Source: Thermoflexus sp. (GTDB taxonomy: Bacteria; Chloroflexota; Anaerolineae; Thermoflexales; Thermoflexaceae). From it: a stretch of 5,317 nucleotides of DNA. The notes beneath the pieces were generated by a model. It saw only the letters and a program-made list of their open reading frames with translations, was not told where the DNA came from and did not search any database. Of this stretch, positions 1 to 5,317 are shown piece by piece. Positions within the stretch are counted from its first letter, which is position 1. Every line of letters starts with the position of its first letter. Where the stretch lies: assembly GCA_017743605.1 (NCBI GenBank), contig JAGHYO010000172.1:1-5317 (forward strand). The letters are read 5' to 3'. Both the position numbers and the translations under genes were made by a program.

Positions 1-82
1 CCAGAGCGTGCGCATCCACCCCATGGCCTTCTCCATACGCAGATGAGTCCCCTCGTGAAAGGAGCCGCTCTCCCCCGTAACG

Positions 83-91
83 TGCTAAAAT
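83..91 (+). promoter_or_regulatory. possible extended -10 promoter element
   Basis: In otherwise GC-rich DNA, TG-C-TAAAAT resembles an extended -10 element (TGn followed by a TATAAT-like hexamer at 86-91). No good -35 hexamer is seen at the usual distance, which extended -10 promoters can tolerate. Transcription would start near position 98 and leave a leader of about 125 bases before the preferred protease start at 223. The same AT patch reads TATATT on the minus strand (94-89), so it could also fire leftward. This is a pattern match only. Confidence 0.3.
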
Positions 92-211
92 ATATGAGCA
101 AAGCCTTGAATCGGGTGATCCGTGCAGGGAACATCCTGCCAAGCGCCCGCCGATGCCATCCCATGACGGAACCCCTCTTTTCCCTCATCGGATCGCCCGA
201 GGCGGCGGATC

Positions 212-220
212 GGGAGGTGG
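212..220 (+). promoter_or_regulatory. Shine-Dalgarno that decides the protease start
   Basis: GGGAGGTGG ends just before ATG 223, with 5 bases between the GGAGG core and the ATG. Neither ATG 43 nor ATG 163 in the same frame has a comparable site, so this argues for the 578-residue product. Confidence 0.65.
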
Positions 221-222
221 CG

Positions 223-1959
223 ATGGGCAAGACCGGGCGGCCCTTGCGATCCCGCGTGCAGCGGATCCTGACACGAGGCTGGCACTGGTGGCGGCGCCGG
301 GGGATCCTGATCGTCGGCCTGGGCGGGTTGGGCTATTGGGCCTACGTGGAGCCGGTGGTCCTGAACACCTTGATCCTGCTGCTGCGCTTCGCCTTCCAGC
401 TCCTCTTCGCTATCACCTTTGTCATCATTCAATTCGTGGCCCTCTTCTGGTTCATGTCCCGCAGCCGCGTGGAGGTCATCAAGCCCGGTGACCCCAAACA
501 GGTCACCCTGGCGGATTACTGGGGTCAGGAGAACCTGGTGAGCCTGGTCCGGCAGTGGATCGATCTGCTTTCGAACCGGGAGCGCTTCGTGAAGATGGGC
601 GGGCAGTTCATCAACGGCATCCTGCTGGCCGGACCCCCTGGCACCGGGAAGACCATGCTGGCCAAGGCCATCGCCGGCGAAGCCGGCATCCCCTTCATCT
701 CCATAGAGGGCTCCGGCTTCCGCTCGATGTTCTGGGGCGTGGACGTCCTTAAAATGATGTGGTTCGTCGGAAAAGCCCGTAAGCTCGCCCAGGAATATGG
801 GGCGTGCATTGCCTACATTGACGAGATCGATGCGGTGGGCGCCAGCCGGGGCGGGGTGCTTGGGGGCGAGCGGGCTGGCCCTATGGGCTGGCTGGGATGG
901 GGGGGCACCGGTGCCCTCACCCGCCTCCTCTACGAGATGGACGGCATCACCCAGCTCACCCGGTGGGAGCGGATCAAAGGGCGGATCTACCGCCTGCTGA
1001 GGAAGCGCCCCCCGCCGCGCAGCTGGCATGTGCTCTTCATGGGTGCCACCAACCGTCCCGACGCCCTGGACCCGGCCCTGGTGCGCCCGGGGCGCTTCGA
1101 CCGCATCATCTATGTGGATCTGCCGGATCGGGCAGGGCGACGGGAGATCCTCAAGGGCTATCTATCAAAGGTCAAGCACGATCCGAGCATCGACCTCGAG
1201 TCCCTGGTGGCCGACACGGCCTGGGCCACGCCAGCCAAGATCATGGCCGCCATCACCAAGGATGCGGTGCGCATTGCCCTGTTCAACGGGCGGGAGTACA
1301 TCATCCAGCGGGATATCGAGCTGGCCCTCCAGGAACAAGCCATGGGCCTGGAGAACCCCATCGCCGAGATGGATCCCATCCAGCGCCGCCAGGTGGCCTA
1401 TCACGAGGCCGGCCACGCCGTCGCCCAGTATTATCTGCTGCCGGATGAGCGGATTATCCGTGCCTCCCTGATCCGCCGCACCAACATGCCCGGCGCCCTG
1501 GGCTACGTCCACAGCGCCCCCAAGCGGGAGCTGTACACCGTGCCGCTGCGGCGCCTGGTGGCGGAGATCATGGTCTCCTTGGCCGGCCACGTGGCCACGA
1601 AGATCTTCATGGGCGAATACTGGACCGGCGCCAGCGCCGACTTCCAGCACGTCCGCCGACGGATCCTGGCCCTGCTGGACCTAGGGTATTTCGGATTCCA
1701 TCCGATGAAGCCGGAGGAGCCAGATCGTTATCAGGAGATCATCGAACGGTTCTGGGCGGAGTGCGAGGAGAAAGTGGAACGGCTGCTCCGGGAGCACGCC
1801 ATCGAGGTAGAGGCGGTGACCCAGGCCCTTCTGGAGCGCCATGACTTGTCCGGGAACGAGGTAATCTCCATCATCGAGGCTGCCCGCGCCAGTCAGCCCA
1901 TCGTCCTTCCAACCCCTCTCCCAGCTCCTTCCTCTCCCTCTGGGACCGCTGAATGCTGA
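223..1959 (+). CDS. FtsH-like membrane AAA+ zinc metalloprotease (divergent paralogue)
   Basis: Predicted membrane-anchored ATP-dependent protease that would unfold and degrade membrane or cytoplasmic proteins. I chose ATG 223 (578 aa) because GGAGGT at 213-218 sits 5 bases upstream. The frame stays open further left (ATG 43, ATG 163), but the added residues look non-coding. From this start: a basic N-terminus (1-26); two membrane segments (about 28-46 and 49-78) with almost no loop between them; Walker A GPPGTGKT at 137-144; Walker B with D200/E201; second-region-of-homology arginines R288 and R291; zinc motif HEAGH at 394-398; likely third zinc ligand D473 in TGASAD; and a Pro/Ser-rich tail (559-573). 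The catalytic residues are intact. It differs from housekeeping FtsH in four ways: it lacks the roughly 70-residue extracytoplasmic domain, has a Gly/Trp-rich stretch (210-230), has a basic insertion (about 244-268), and has ATPAKI where FtsH has FSGADL. Walker A to HEXXH is about 35 residues longer than in E. coli FtsH. Family assignment is firm; substrate is unknown. It is probably an accessory paralogue, so I give no ftsH symbol. Confidence 0.93.
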   Translation: MGKTGRPLRSRVQRILTRGWHWWRRRGILIVGLGGLGYWAYVEPVVLNTLILLLRFAFQLLFAITFVIIQFVALFWFMSRSRVEVIKPGDPKQVTLADYWGQENLVSLVRQWIDLLSNRERFVKMGGQFINGILLAGPPGTGKTMLAKAIAGEAGIPFISIEGSGFRSMFWGVDVLKMMWFVGKARKLAQEYGACIAYIDEIDAVGASRGGVLGGERAGPMGWLGWGGTGALTRLLYEMDGITQLTRWERIKGRIYRLLRKRPPPRSWHVLFMGATNRPDALDPALVRPGRFDRIIYVDLPDRAGRREILKGYLSKVKHDPSIDLESLVADTAWATPAKIMAAITKDAVRIALFNGREYIIQRDIELALQEQAMGLENPIAEMDPIQRRQVAYHEAGHAVAQYYLLPDERIIRASLIRRTNMPGALGYVHSAPKRELYTVPLRRLVAEIMVSLAGHVATKIFMGEYWTGASADFQHVRRRILALLDLGYFGFHPMKPEEPDRYQEIIERFWAECEEKVERLLREHAIEVEAVTQALLERHDLSGNEVISIIEAARASQPIVLPTPLPAPSSPSGTAEC

Positions 1960-1986
1960 ATAAGGAGGGCTGCTCTTTTCAAAGCC

Positions 1987-3243
1987 TTAGCGTGAGGACC
2001 AAAACGCCAGCATGCCATCTCCGAGCCGGCGAGGCGCCAGCCAGCCCGAGGTATGGAGCGCGTAAATCCCTCCCCCTCCGCCCGACTCTATCGCTGTGAT
2101 CAGGACAAAGCGATCGTCTGGCGACCAGAGGGCGGCGGATGGCCCAAAGGCATCGAAGAAGGAGAGGACCTCCAAGAAAGAACGCGTTGGGATGAACGCT
2201 GCTAGCTCCCGTGCTGCCCCCCCGGGGAGCTCGTAGACGCGGGCCTGGAGCAGGACCTGCCCCGAAGCCAGGTCGGCCTCCAGGAGGCGGAACGCCAGCA
2301 ACTTTCGGCCGTCGCGGGACCAGAAGAGCGCCAGGTTGGACTGGTCGTCCAGCCGGATCCACTGACCCGATTCCGCATCGTAGAGATCCAGCGGGCCGAT
2401 ACGCGGGAGGGTGAAGGTCGGATCCGTGATGAGGGCGAGGTAGCGGCCCGCGGGGGACCAGGCGAAGGCGATCCCGCCGGTGAAGGTGAGGATCGTGCGG
2501 GAAGCAAGAGGATCGACTCCCTCTAATCGCAGGACGCCGGTGTCCCCTTCCTGCTCTGCCCAGACCAGCCAGCGTCCATCCGGCGACCAGGCTGGCGCGT
2601 TGAACGCCGCCGTTTGGTCAGAGCGCCGCTCGGTTTCCTCCCGGTCGAGCGCCCGAAGCTCCAGATAGCGTCCTTCCCGATGCCACGCCATCACCCGTTG
2701 GGCAGCGTTCCAACTGAAGAACAACGACGCCCCTCGGGCCAGGACAACCTCGTTGCCCTCTGCCTCTAAGAGGCGCAGGGCATAGCCGGCGCGCCCCCCT
2801 GTTCGGCTCAAGGAGAGCAACGTTCGGGAGTCCAGCCAGCACAGCAGCACTGGCTCCTCCCCCTTCCACTCCCCCCATACCCGGCGGGTGGGCGGGCGCC
2901 CTGCTGGGAGCTCTAGCCCGATCACCCGTGTGGTCGTCGTCTCGGCGCTCAGCACCTCGAAGGCCGCCAGGCGTTGTCCGTCCGGAGACCAGGCGGGGAG
3001 CTGGTAAGCTCGACGGCCCTCAGGCGTCGGCCCGGCGTCTTCCGTAAGCGCCTGGCGTCGCAGCCCGCTCTGATCCACCAAATACAGGTTCCCTTCTCCC
3101 CCCACAACGACGATGCGGCCGACCCGCCGCCCCAGGACGCGCGCCAGTTGATCATCGGGCAGCCGGAAACCGGAGGGGGGCGCACAAGCGGCCACAAGGC
3201 CGATCAGCAGGAGAACCGCTCGCTTCCCCCAATGTCTGCCCAT
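1987..3243 (-). CDS. lipoprotein with WD40/PD40 (TolB-like) beta-propeller repeats
   Basis: Predicted 418-residue exported lipoprotein, probably tethered to the outer face of the membrane. The N-terminus has basic residues (R3, K7, R8), a hydrophobic core (9-17) and a lipobox VAAC with the lipidated cysteine at C20. The mature part carries recurring W-S-P-D-G turns typical of PD40/WD40 blades: AWSPDG at 84 and 218, AWSPAG at 261, FWSRDG at 307 and LWSPDD at 372. Degenerate copies lie at 135 (CWLDSR), 176 (FSWNAA) and the C-terminus (FWSS). This fits a six- to eight-bladed propeller filling the whole protein, with no separate enzymatic domain visible. Such folds bind proteins or ligands; the partner here cannot be told. 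The start is supported by GGAG at 3254-3251 on the minus strand, 7 bases from the ATG. A TAAAAT box at 3276-3271 would give a leader of about 20 bases. The gene converges on the protease gene, 27 bases apart, and diverges from the HEPN gene. I see no sign of disruption. Confidence 0.88.
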   Translation of the reverse strand: MGRHWGKRAVLLLIGLVAACAPPSGFRLPDDQLARVLGRRVGRIVVVGGEGNLYLVDQSGLRRQALTEDAGPTPEGRRAYQLPAWSPDGQRLAAFEVLSAETTTTRVIGLELPAGRPPTRRVWGEWKGEEPVLLCWLDSRTLLSLSRTGGRAGYALRLLEAEGNEVVLARGASLFFSWNAAQRVMAWHREGRYLELRALDREETERRSDQTAAFNAPAWSPDGRWLVWAEQEGDTGVLRLEGVDPLASRTILTFTGGIAFAWSPAGRYLALITDPTFTLPRIGPLDLYDAESGQWIRLDDQSNLALFWSRDGRKLLAFRLLEADLASGQVLLQARVYELPGGAARELAAFIPTRSFLEVLSFFDAFGPSAALWSPDDRFVLITAIESGGGGGIYALHTSGWLAPRRLGDGMLAFWSSR

Positions 3244-3256
3244 CCCTCATCTCCGT

Positions 3257-3276
3257 GCCGATTTAGTAAAATTTTA
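3257..3276 (+). repeat. AT-rich direct repeat, copy 1
   Basis: This 20-base segment begins GCCGATTT and ends AGTAAAATTTTA. It recurs as copy 2 at 3382-3402 with two substitutions and a one-base insertion. It overlaps the palindrome and the candidate lipoprotein promoter. Confidence 0.55.
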
Positions 3277-3277
3277 C
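3266..3277. promoter_or_regulatory. 12-bp perfect AT palindrome with a -10 box on both strands
   Basis: GTAAAATTTTAC is a perfect palindrome. It contains TAAAAT on the plus strand (3267-3272) and again on the minus strand (3276-3271). Such symmetry can let RNA polymerase open DNA in both directions, or can serve as a binding site for a dimeric repressor. It lies between two divergent genes. The palindrome is seen directly; the function is inferred. Confidence 0.45.
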
Positions 3278-3301
3278 GCCGCCTCTTCCTCGCCTTCCCA
3301 A
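3271..3301 (-). promoter_or_regulatory. candidate promoter of the lipoprotein gene
   Basis: On the minus strand, TAAAAT (3276-3271) is a good -10 match. TTGGGA (3301-3296) lies 19 bases upstream as a weak -35; that spacing is longer than the ideal 17. Transcription would begin near 3264, just before the ribosome binding site at 3254-3251. Confidence 0.4.
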
Positions 3302-3324
3302 ATTCTTTCATCGCCTATGTCGGG

Positions 3325-3385
3325 CGCCGGCGGGCAGGCCAAGACCTAAGATGGACGATCCTGGGCTTTCCTGCCCATCCCGGCG
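3325..3385. other. large interrupted stem-loop in the divergent intergenic region
   Basis: Two arms pair over 13 bp. CGCCGG (3325-3330) pairs with CCGGCG (3380-3385), and GGGCAGG (3332-3338) pairs with CCTGCCC (3370-3376). A small internal loop separates the two parts (C3331 against ATC 3377-3379), and the apical loop is about 31 bases. No T-run follows on either strand, so it is not a standard terminator. It could be a structured leader, a small RNA or a protein-binding site. The outer right arm overlaps the start of repeat copy 2. Confidence 0.45.
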
Positions 3386-3402
3386 ATTTGAGTTAAATTT
3401 TA
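3382..3402 (+). repeat. AT-rich direct repeat, copy 2
   Basis: This 21-base segment begins GGCGATTTG and ends AGTTAAATTTTA, closely matching copy 1 at 3257-3276 in the same orientation, about 125 bases away. It also holds a TAAAAT on the minus strand (3402-3397) and a weak TTAAAT on the plus strand (3393-3398) about 45 bases before the HEPN start. It could therefore be the HEPN promoter or operator. No clear -35 is seen. Confidence 0.5.
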
Positions 3403-3441
3403 AAGGACGGAATCCCTCGATCGGCGGCCCGGGGAGGGAGC

Positions 3442-3831
3442 ATGCCCGCCCGGCATATGGACTGGTTCCGGCAGGCGGAACGGGATCTGGAGCAGGCTGA
3501 GGATTCGATGCAAGCCGGCCGTCACGAGTGGGCGTGTTTCGCAGCCCACCAAGCGGCGGAGAAAGCCGTGAAGGCCCTTCATCTTTACCTGGGGCAGGAG
3601 GCGTGGGGGCACGTCATCGCCCGATTGCTCCGCGAGCTCCCCGCCTCCCTCCAGATCCCATCTCTTTTGATCGAAAGGGCGCGCGTGCTCGACAGCTACT
3701 ATATCCCTCCTCGTTATCCGAACAGCCATCCTGAGGGAGCGCCCTTTGAACATTACGGGCCCCTTCAGAGCGAGGAGGCCATCCGCTATGCCCGTGAAAT
3801 CCTTGAGTTCGTCCGTGCGCACCTGGCCTGA
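3442..3831 (+). CDS. HEPN domain protein, predicted RNase toxin of a HEPN/MNT pair
   Basis: Small all-alpha HEPN protein (129 aa, the usual family size). Family marks are the N-terminal W8-x-x-x-A-x-x-D-L pattern, the helix with QAAEKAVKAL (37-46), GHVIARLL at 56-63, and the segment YYIPPRYP followed by PEGAPFEHY (86-105). R91 and H96 form an R-X4-H arrangement, the proposed RNase motif of HEPN toxins. In characterised HepT the motif continues HXY with a tyrosine that its partner AMPylates; here P97-E98 follows H96, and Y86, Y87, Y92 and Y105 are nearby instead. GGAGG at 3433-3437 lies 4 bases before the ATG. The 3' end overlaps the nucleotidyltransferase gene by 44 bases, which indicates co-translation. 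Known partners form a complex in which HEPN cleaves RNA and MNT neutralises it. That role is by analogy, because in many relatives of this HEPN subgroup activity has not been shown. Confidence 0.88.
   Translation: MPARHMDWFRQAERDLEQAEDSMQAGRHEWACFAAHQAAEKAVKALHLYLGQEAWGHVIARLLRELPASLQIPSLLIERARVLDSYYIPPRYPNSHPEGAPFEHYGPLQSEEAIRYAREILEFVRAHLA
3772..3778 (+). promoter_or_regulatory. Shine-Dalgarno for the MNT gene, inside the HEPN gene
   Basis: GAGGAGG lies 9 bases before ATG 3788, within the HEPN coding sequence. It supports starting the nucleotidyltransferase at 3788 rather than at the upstream in-frame ATG 3746, and suggests translational coupling of the two products. Confidence 0.6.
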
Positions 3832-4204
3832 CGCCTGGGAGGTCGAGGGGGCAGTGCGCGCCTGGAGCCGTCGGATCGCCGCCACTCACCCCGAGGTCCT
3901 CCGGGTGGGCTACTTCGGCTCCTACGCCCGGGGCGACTGGGGGGTGGGCAGCGATCTGGATCTCGTGATCGTCGTGGCGCACTCAGATCAGCCTTTCATC
4001 TCCCGGGCCGCCCATTGGCCTATTGAGGAGCTGCCCGTGCCCGCCGATATCCTGGTTTATACCCGGGAGGAATGGGAACGCATCGATCCGGACAGCCGCT
4101 TCGGCCGCCTCCTGCGGGAGGAAGTCCGTTGGGTGTTTGAACGGGAGAAAGCCCTCCCGGAAGGGTCCTCGCCAGGGACACAAGGATCAGATCCTCAAGC
4201 ATAA
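3788..4204 (+). CDS. minimal nucleotidyltransferase (MNT), predicted antitoxin of the HEPN protein
   Basis: Predicted Pol-beta-type nucleotidyltransferase of the MNT family (138 aa from ATG 3788). The catalytic signature is complete. G44-S45 of GSYARG is followed by ten residues and then D56-L57-D58, the GS-x10-DxD metal-binding motif. A third carboxylate, D87 (PADILVYT), is placed as expected. The hydrophobic strands VLRVGYF and LVIVV flank the motif. In studied MntA/HepT systems such a protein transfers AMP to a tyrosine of the HEPN toxin, silencing it; by analogy this is the antitoxin. The in-frame ATG at 3746 would lengthen the overlap with HEPN and has no better ribosome site. The C-terminal tail from about residue 122 (PEGSSPGTQGSDPQ) looks disordered. 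The stop codon overlaps the Shine-Dalgarno of gatB, which starts 11 bases later, so expression of the two is likely linked. Confidence 0.9.
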   Translation: MPVKSLSSSVRTWPDAWEVEGAVRAWSRRIAATHPEVLRVGYFGSYARGDWGVGSDLDLVIVVAHSDQPFISRAAHWPIEELPVPADILVYTREEWERIDPDSRFGRLLREEVRWVFEREKALPEGSSPGTQGSDPQA

Positions 4205-4212
4205 GGAGGTGA
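4203..4212 (+). promoter_or_regulatory. near-perfect Shine-Dalgarno of gatB
   Basis: AAGGAGGTGA can pair along its whole length with the conserved 3' end of 16S rRNA (anti-Shine-Dalgarno). The GGAGG core ends 6 bases before GTG 4216. It starts within the MNT stop codon (4202-4204). The strong site fixes the GTG start and predicts efficient translation of GatB. Confidence 0.85.
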
Positions 4213-4215
4213 CCG

Positions 4216-5317
4216 GTGGAGTTCGAGCCAGTGATCGGCCTGGAGATCCACGCGGAGCTGCAGACCCGCTCCAAGATGTTCTGCCCGTGTCCGGTCGTGG
4301 ACAGCACCGCTGCGGAGCCGAACCGCTACGTCTGCCCGGTCTGCGCTGGGATGCCTGGCACGCTCCCCATCCCAAATCAGCAGGCCATCGAGTGGACCAT
4401 CCTCACCGGCCTGGCCTTGAACTGCAATATCGCTGAATACAGTCTGTTCTACCGGAAGAACTATTTCTACCCAGACCTCCCCTCCGAGTATCAGCGCTCC
4501 ATGTATGATTATCCCCTCTGCATGAACGGTTATCTGGAGATCGACACGCCGGAGGGGACGAAGCAGGTGCGCATCCGTCGGGTTCACATCGAGGAGGATA
4601 CCGGGAAGCTCCTCCACGTGGGCGGCGCCACCCTGGTGGACTTCAACCGCGCCGGCGTCCCCCTGATGGAGATCGTCACGGAGCCCGACATGCGCTCGGT
4701 GGAGGAGGTCAAGGCCTTCGCCATCGCCCTGCGCACGCTGCTCCGCTACCTCCGAGTGAACTCCGGGGATATGGAGAAGGGCTTCATCCGCTTCGAGGCC
4801 AACGTCTCGGTGCGCCCGAAAGGGGAAACGCGCTTGGGGACGCGCACCGAGATCAAGAACCTCAACAGCTTCCGGTCCCTGGTGCGGGCAGTGGAATACG
4901 AGATCCGACGGCAGATCGAGATCGTGCGCGCTGGCCGGCAGGTGGAGCAGGAGACGAGGGGCTGGGACGAGGCCCGCGGGGTCACTGTCCCTCAGCGCGG
5001 CAAAGAACACGCCCACGATTACCGATACTTCCCCGAGCCGGACATCCCTCCGCTGGTGATCTCCCGAGAGTGGGCGGAGCGGATCCGGGACCTGCTGCCG
5101 GAGCTGCCCCGGGCACGCCGGGAACGCTTCGAACGGGAATACGGCCTCACCCGCTACGAGGCCGACCTGCTCACCGAGGATCAAGCCGTGGCGGATTACT
5201 TCGAGATGGCCGTGCGCGGGGCCCAGCAGGGGGATCCTCCCATCGAGCCCCGAGCCCTGGCGACCTGGATCACCGGCGAGCTCTTCCGCCTGATGAACGA
5301 GGCGGGCGTGGAGATCG
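4216..5317 (+). CDS. gatB: aspartyl/glutamyl-tRNA amidotransferase subunit B (3' end outside window)
   Basis: GatB is part of the cytoplasmic GatCAB complex, which turns Glu-tRNA(Gln) and Asp-tRNA(Asn) into Gln-tRNA(Gln) and Asn-tRNA(Asn). It phosphorylates the mischarged amino acid and receives ammonia from GatA. The frame reads from GTG 4216 (VEFEPVIGLEIHAEL, V read as Met) to the window end without a stop, about 367 residues of a usual 470-490. The missing part is most of the C-terminal helical and tail (YqeY-like) domains. Family landmarks: GLEIHAELQT (8-17); cysteines C23/C25 and C40/C43 arranged as a probable zinc site; YPDLPSEYQ; HIEEDTGK; NRAGVPLMEIVTEPD; GDMEKGFIRFEANVSV; TEIKNLNSF; and HDYRYFPEPDIP. 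The position often RCDAN or RVDAN reads RFEAN here. gatA and gatC are not in the window. The tight junction with the MNT gene suggests cotranscription; no separate promoter is evident. Confidence 0.97.
   Translation, partial: MEFEPVIGLEIHAELQTRSKMFCPCPVVDSTAAEPNRYVCPVCAGMPGTLPIPNQQAIEWTILTGLALNCNIAEYSLFYRKNYFYPDLPSEYQRSMYDYPLCMNGYLEIDTPEGTKQVRIRRVHIEEDTGKLLHVGGATLVDFNRAGVPLMEIVTEPDMRSVEEVKAFAIALRTLLRYLRVNSGDMEKGFIRFEANVSVRPKGETRLGTRTEIKNLNSFRSLVRAVEYEIRRQIEIVRAGRQVEQETRGWDEARGVTVPQRGKEHAHDYRYFPEPDIPPLVISREWAERIRDLLPELPRARRERFEREYGLTRYEADLLTEDQAVADYFEMAVRGAQQGDPPIEPRALATWITGELFRLMNEAGVEI

Noticed and set aside
124..139. Small hairpin GCAGG/CCTGC with a 6-base loop in the protease leader
   Set aside because: A 5-bp stem with no T-run or other signal is expected by chance in GC-rich DNA.
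43..222. N-terminal extension of the protease to ATG 43 or ATG 163
   Set aside because: The frame is open, but the added residues have no recognisable domain, and only ATG 223 has a good ribosome binding site. The AT-rich -10-like box also lies inside the extension.
85..1029. 314-codon minus-strand open frame opposite the protease
   Set aside because: It is antisense to a well-supported gene with conserved motifs, and its Pro/Gly/His/Asp-rich composition is typical of GC-driven shadow frames.
1963..1969. AAGGAGG Shine-Dalgarno-like sequence after the protease stop
   Set aside because: No plausible plus-strand gene follows; the downstream sequence is the antisense of the lipoprotein gene.
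1966..1988. Hairpin AGGGCT/AGCCTT with an 11-base loop between the convergent genes, as a terminator
   Set aside because: The stem is only 6 bp with one wobble, and no T-run follows on either strand.
2974..3396. 140-codon plus-strand open frame ending in the divergent intergenic region
   Set aside because: Most of it is antisense to the lipoprotein signal peptide and first blades. It has no domain and no convincing ribosome site.
4195..5184. 329-codon minus-strand open frame opposite gatB
   Set aside because: GatB motifs run continuously on the other strand; this frame has shadow-like composition and no domain that I recognise.

Overview
The window is GC-rich DNA that looks like a thermophilic bacterium, most plausibly a Chloroflexota member. 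This rests on the codon bias, a divergent FtsH-like membrane protease, a HEPN/nucleotidyltransferase pair and the style of GatB. It is an inference from general character, not from a marker gene. I see no rRNA, tRNA, CRISPR array or insertion sequence.

Layout. (1) Positions 1-222 are a leader or intergenic stretch with one AT-rich extended -10-like box. (2) 223-1959 (+) encodes a membrane-anchored AAA+ zinc metalloprotease related to FtsH, with intact catalytic motifs but a remodelled ATPase module and no sizeable extracytoplasmic domain. (3) 1987-3243 (-) is convergent with it, 27 bases away. It encodes a secreted lipoprotein built of WD40/PD40 (TolB-like) beta-propeller repeats. (4) 3244-3441 is a divergent intergenic region, unusually structured. 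It holds two near-identical AT-rich boxes in direct orientation, the first a perfect 12-bp palindrome with a TAAAAT box on both strands, and a 13-bp interrupted stem-loop between them. (5) 3442-3831 and 3788-4204 (+) are a HEPN protein and a minimal nucleotidyltransferase (MNT) overlapping by 44 bases, the classic HepT/MntA-type toxin-antitoxin arrangement. (6) 4216 to the window end (+) is gatB, the B subunit of the Asp-tRNA(Asn)/Glu-tRNA(Gln) amidotransferase. It starts with GTG behind a textbook Shine-Dalgarno sequence only 11 bases after the MNT stop, and is cut by the window edge.

How the parts fit. The three right-hand genes are packed like one transcription unit, so a predicted HEPN RNase and its predicted AMP-transferring antitoxin lie directly ahead of a gene for charged-tRNA synthesis. 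The protease and the lipoprotein are probably separate units. The most interesting points are the unusual FtsH-like protease, the HEPN-MNT-gatB linkage, and the repeat/palindrome/hairpin architecture of the 198-base divergent intergenic region.
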